9,688 nt of DNA, from assembly GCA_017520365.1 (NCBI GenBank), contig JAFXFQ010000180.1, forward strand, positions 1 to 9,688, read 5' to 3'. Shown here one piece after another: positions 8,172 to 9,688 of the stretch (the stretch's first letter is position 1; each line of letters begins with the position of its first letter). The notes below the pieces were generated by a model. That model was not told the origin of the DNA. It worked only from the letters and a program-made list of their open reading frames with translations, and made no database searches. A program made the translations under genes and the position numbers. The DNA comes from Clostridia bacterium (GTDB lineage: Bacteria > Bacillota > Clostridia > Oscillospirales > CAG-272).

Positions 8172-8370
8172 CGGAGCTTTCCTTCGGATAGATTTTCTTA
8201 ATAGCCTTTTCAAGCTTTATTCTGGGCAAAGTCATGTCGCGCTTACAGCCGCAGCAAACGATGCGCACGTCGCTGCCAGTGCGCATGACGGTGAACCGCT
8301 TTTCACCGCAGGGATGGGGCTTTTTCAGTTCAAGAATATCGCCTACGGCGATCCTTATGATGTTTGACAC
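8164..8370 (-). CDS. DUF951 family small protein
   Basis: This small basic protein of 68 residues matches the DUF951 family, which is widespread in Firmicutes and has no established function. The diagnostic parts are VGDILELKKPHPCG (residues 9-22), MRTGSDVRIVC (29-39) and CKRDMTLPR (42-50). C21, C39, C40 and C42 form a plausible metal-binding cluster, and the fold is probably a small beta barrel with a role in nucleic-acid or ribosome biology, which is inference only. Translation starts at GTG 8370, preceded by a GGGGGA site about 5 nt upstream; no ATG is available in the right place. It is the first gene of the minus-strand array, about 28 nt downstream of a predicted transcription start, and overlaps the next gene by 8 bp. 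Confidence 0.9.
   Translation of the reverse strand: MSNIIRIAVGDILELKKPHPCGEKRFTVMRTGSDVRIVCCGCKRDMTLPRIKLEKAIKKIYPKESSDE
8177..8184 (-). promoter_or_regulatory. Ribosome binding site that fixes the yfhO-like start
   Basis: On the minus strand AAGGAAAG lies inside the DUF951 coding sequence, with its AAGGA core 8 nt before the ATG at 8171. The TTG at 8213 has no comparable site. The start codon and the DUF951 stop are interleaved (ATGAATAA), a layout typical of translational coupling. Confidence 0.75.
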
Positions 8371-8404
8371 GACTTTTCCCCCAATTTAACTTTATAGATA
8401 GTTA

Positions 8405-8433
8405 ATTATAACATAAAAGGGCAGATAAGTAAA
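8405..8433 (-). promoter_or_regulatory. Extended -10 SigA-type promoter for the minus-strand operon
   Basis: On the minus strand TTTACT (8428-8433) is separated by exactly 17 bp from TATAAT (8405-8410). The -10 box is preceded by TG and one base, an extended -10 element. Transcription would start near 8398 and leave a leader of about 28 nt before the GTG of the DUF951 gene. The perfect -10 and the location make this a strong candidate for driving DUF951, the yfhO-like gene, ruvAB and possibly the two metabolic genes. Confidence 0.8.
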
Positions 8434-8645
8434 GGAAAAATGAGAAATGAACGTGTAAAATTTGTATAAAAAGAGGTGTGGATTCTTTAATGCTATTATG
8501 TGTTGAAAAAACAGAAAAATCCTTTGTTTTTTCAACAACGGATGCAAAAGGTTATATCAAGGCACTATTTCAAAGGACTTATGCTTCTCCGAAGAGCGTT
8601 TCATTTGTGCTTGCTCAAAGCGACACGCACAGACCAACTCCGCTA
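8434..8645. other. Divergent intergenic region with no supported gene
   Basis: This is the upstream half of the 450-bp gap between the two divergent transcription units. It holds the 12-bp inverted repeat at 8501-8537. A 66-codon plus-strand frame from GTG 8478 to the TAG ending at 8678 passes through it, but that frame has no well-placed ribosome binding site, no recognisable domain, and contains the promoter at 8646-8674. I see no RNA gene that I can name. It may carry operator sites or be a remnant of older sequence. Confidence 0.5.
8501..8537. repeat. Perfect 12-bp inverted repeat
   Basis: TGTTGAAAAAAC (8501-8512) is the exact reverse complement of GTTTTTTCAACA (8526-8537), with a 13-nt spacer whose ends can add two or three more pairs. 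The stem is AT-rich, and no U tract follows on either strand, so it is not a good intrinsic terminator. It lies about 70 bp behind the minus-strand -35 and about 110 bp ahead of the plus-strand -35. It could be an operator for a dimeric regulator, an RNA hairpin, or a remnant of a small inverted-repeat element. Confidence 0.7.
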
Positions 8646-8674
8646 TTGACAATAAAAAATATTTATGCTAAAAT
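8646..8674 (+). promoter_or_regulatory. Near-consensus SigA-type promoter for the lipoprotein leader
   Basis: A perfect TTGACA (8646-8651) is followed after exactly 17 bp by TAAAAT (8669-8674), with TG plus one base ahead of it as an extended -10. Transcription should begin near 8681, giving an untranslated leader of about 140 nt before the lipoprotein ATG. No other plus-strand promoter of this quality is visible in the gap. Confidence 0.85.
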
Positions 8675-8695
8675 TTAGTCGTAAAAAATCACTTA

Positions 8696-8776
8696 CGCAC
8701 TGATATTACCAAGGTGCGCTATTATATGATAAGCTTATTTGCGCACACGTAGTTCAAGGCTTGGTGTGCGCTTTTT
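8696..8776 (+). promoter_or_regulatory. Attenuator-like leader with four mutually complementary arms
   Basis: The predicted leader contains arm 1 CGCAC (8696-8700), arm 2 GTGCGC (8714-8719), arm 3 GCGCACAC (8741-8748) and arm 4 GTGTGCGC (8764-8771). Arms 1 and 2 can pair (5 bp) while arms 3 and 4 pair (8 bp) and are followed by TTTTT, giving termination. Alternatively arm 2 pairs with arm 3 (6 bp), which would free arm 4 and permit readthrough into the lipoprotein gene. This is the geometry of transcription attenuators and many riboswitches. I recognise no known riboswitch consensus and no T-box motif. The pairing is seen in the sequence; the switching is inference. Confidence 0.55.
8741..8776 (+). 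terminator. Intrinsic terminator within the lipoprotein leader
   Basis: The 8-bp GC-rich stem GCGCACAC / GTGTGCGC (8741-8748 with 8764-8771) has a 15-nt loop and is followed by TTTTTG (8772-8777). It lies about 60 bp downstream of the predicted transcription start and 30 bp before the lipoprotein ribosome binding site. Transcripts that stop here would be a short RNA of about 95 nt. The large loop and short U tract suggest partial rather than complete termination. Confidence 0.65.
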
Positions 8777-8805
8777 GCATAGAATGATATAAATAATATA
8801 CCGTG

Positions 8806-8812
8806 AAGGAGG
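8806..8812 (+). promoter_or_regulatory. Strong ribosome binding site of the first lipoprotein gene
   Basis: AAGGAGG stands 8 nt before the ATG at 8821. An in-frame GTG at 8803 overlaps this site and would add six residues ahead of the signal peptide, so it is not the start. Confidence 0.9.
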
Positions 8813-8820
8813 TATTTAAA

Positions 8821-9534
8821 ATGAAAAGATTAAGTATTGTAATTTTGGCAGTGCTGCTTGCGCTGGCAACGTTGCTTGCATCTTCCTGTGACGCTCCCCC
8901 GTCGGAGGCGCAGGGAGAAAAGGGAGATAACCCCGCAAAGGGAACGGAAAGCACGACAGATGCTCCCGATACAACTGACGGGGAAAGCGCCGGGGACGGC
9001 GGCACTATAAAGGAAGAGGAATCTGCTTTGCCCGAGGATGCAGACAGCTCAAATGATGAGACGAGTGCAGAGGATGCCACCGAGCCCGATGATACGGGTG
9101 CAGAGGTTTCCCCCGAAACAGAGCCTGTAGAACCTCCTGTAGAGGTGATTCAGCAGCTTGTTTCCCCTGCAGAAGGTCTCCTTGATCAGATAGCGAAGGA
9201 TTATTATTATCGAGCATTGGAGATCCATGAAGGAGATTCAAGTAAAGTGAGTACGTATTATATTGAACGTTATTTCGGTACGTATAATGGAGCAGTTCCT
9301 GTAGTCATAACGGTAGTCGATGGGGAATATCCCGAAGTAGAGCATACCGAAACAGTTGCGGGATATACATTCGAGCATTACTGCTTAAATCCTATAAAAG
9401 TATGGAAGGATGGAGATTTTTATTCCTTGCAGGAGGCATATGATTTAGGCATCCTCACAGTAGAACATGTAGCTCAAATGTACCGGTTAGGCTCTCTGTA
9501 TTACGAAAATACAGAATATGTATATCCGAATTAA
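8821..9534 (+). CDS. Predicted lipoprotein with acidic linker and C-terminal globular domain
   Basis: This 237-residue protein is probably secreted and membrane-anchored. K2 and R3 are followed by a hydrophobic stretch (4-20) and a lipobox-like ASSC, so C23 should be lipidated and become the mature N-terminus. Residues 24-112 are a low-complexity, strongly acidic linker rich in Glu, Asp, Thr, Ser and Pro that would span the wall. Residues 113-237 look folded, with KDYYYRALE (126-134), YFGTYNGAVPVVI (151-163), VAGYTFEHYC (179-188) and VWKDGDFYSLQEAYDLGILT (194-213). The FGTYNG and VWKDG-FYSL-EAY-GLLT style is a recurring C-terminal module in clostridial secreted proteins as far as I recall, but I cannot name the family or a function. 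Linker codons are visibly more GC-rich than the globular half. Expression probably depends on the promoter at 8646-8674 and the leader terminator. Confidence 0.85.
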   Translation: MKRLSIVILAVLLALATLLASSCDAPPSEAQGEKGDNPAKGTESTTDAPDTTDGESAGDGGTIKEEESALPEDADSSNDETSAEDATEPDDTGAEVSPETEPVEPPVEVIQQLVSPAEGLLDQIAKDYYYRALEIHEGDSSKVSTYYIERYFGTYNGAVPVVITVVDGEYPEVEHTETVAGYTFEHYCLNPIKVWKDGDFYSLQEAYDLGILTVEHVAQMYRLGSLYYENTEYVYPN

Positions 9535-9630
9535 ATAGAATGTATAGATAAGTTTAGTACGATTAATTAACAGAAAGGAACAGCCAACATATCTACCGCA
9601 AATTAACTTCAAACACTATTATTTACCAAA

Positions 9631-9688
9631 AGGAGATATTTAAAATGAAAAGATTTAGTCTTGTAATTTTGGCAGTGTTGCTTGCGCT
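9631..9688 (+). repeat. Second copy of a 58-bp direct repeat (ribosome binding site plus signal-peptide start)
   Basis: Positions 9631-9688 match 8807-8864 at 54 of 58 bases, without gaps. The repeat starts at the AGGAG of the ribosome binding site, runs through the ATG and continues to the edge of the window, so its true length is unknown. It marks a duplication of the lipoprotein gene. Confidence 0.9.
9645..9688 (+). CDS. Start of a second, paralogous lipoprotein (cut by window end)
   Basis: Only the first 14 codons are visible: ATG, then K2, R3 and a hydrophobic run beginning FSLVILAVLLA. This differs from the first lipoprotein at only two residues (L4F and I6L), so it is the beginning of the same kind of signal peptide. 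An AAAAGGAGA site lies 8 nt upstream. It follows the first lipoprotein by 110 bp with no terminator that I can see, so both may be on one message. Whether the mature part is also similar cannot be told from this window. Confidence 0.8.
   Translation, partial: MKRFSLVILAVLLA

Noticed and set aside
8172..8213. Upstream TTG start adding 14 residues to the yfhO-like protein
   Set aside because: It lacks a ribosome binding site, whereas the ATG at 8171 has AAGGAAAG at ideal spacing and a short overlap with DUF951.
8478..8678. Plus-strand 66-codon open frame in the divergent gap
   Set aside because: It starts at GTG without a well-spaced ribosome site, shows no recognisable domain, and its last codons are the -35, spacer and -10 of a near-consensus promoter. 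A conserved homolog would be needed to revive it.
8681..8776. Known riboswitch or T-box in the lipoprotein leader
   Set aside because: No T-box core sequence and no consensus of the common riboswitch classes that I can recall is present. Only the alternative pairing is supported.
8803..8820. GTG start six codons before the lipoprotein ATG
   Set aside because: It overlaps the AAGGAGG that serves the ATG at 8821, and the second paralog also starts at the equivalent ATG.
1..9688. CRISPR array, transposase, phage or toxin-antitoxin locus
   Set aside because: No regularly spaced direct repeats, transposase motifs, integrase or paired small toxin-like genes were found on either strand. The only direct repeat is the lipoprotein start duplication.

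Overview
The window looks like a chromosomal segment of a Gram-positive, low-to-mid-GC member of the Clostridia, plausibly an Oscillospiraceae-like gut bacterium. The evidence is a DUF951 protein, a YfhO family membrane protein, strong AGGAGG-type ribosome binding sites, consensus SigA-type promoters with extended -10 elements, and lipoproteins with a long acidic linker. No genus can be named from the sequence alone.

Positions 8370 down to 214 hold six co-directional minus-strand genes in a tight array: a DUF951 protein, a YfhO-type polytopic membrane protein, ruvA, ruvB, a class III (PLP-dependent) aminotransferase and an FGGY carbohydrate kinase. Junctions are 8 bp overlapping, then 56, 9, 33 and 69 bp apart. 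An extended -10 promoter (8405-8433) sits just ahead of DUF951, and a long hairpin terminator (168-210) lies immediately after the kinase stop. One transcript could cover all six genes, although internal promoters cannot be excluded. RuvAB is the Holliday-junction branch-migration motor. YfhO is probably an envelope glycosylation protein, and the aminotransferase-kinase pair probably serves a sugar or amino-sugar pathway whose substrate cannot be read here. The set is functionally mixed.

Positions 8371-8820 form a gene-poor divergent region of about 450 bp. It contains the minus-strand promoter, a perfect 12-bp inverted repeat (8501-8537), and a near-consensus plus-strand promoter (8646-8674). 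That promoter is followed by a leader of about 140 nt whose four short arms can pair in two mutually exclusive ways, one of them ending in a U-tract terminator. This is the most interesting regulatory structure in the window.

From 8821 onward, on the plus strand, lies a lipoprotein gene with an acidic low-complexity linker and a C-terminal globular domain. At 9645 a second gene begins whose ribosome binding site and first 14 codons are nearly identical to it; the window cuts it off. This is the start of a tandem lipoprotein family.

No tRNA, rRNA, CRISPR array, transposase or phage gene is visible. No complete new defence or mobile system is evident. The candidates most worth pursuing are the attenuator-like leader with the tandem lipoproteins, and a four-cysteine tail appended to the YfhO protein.
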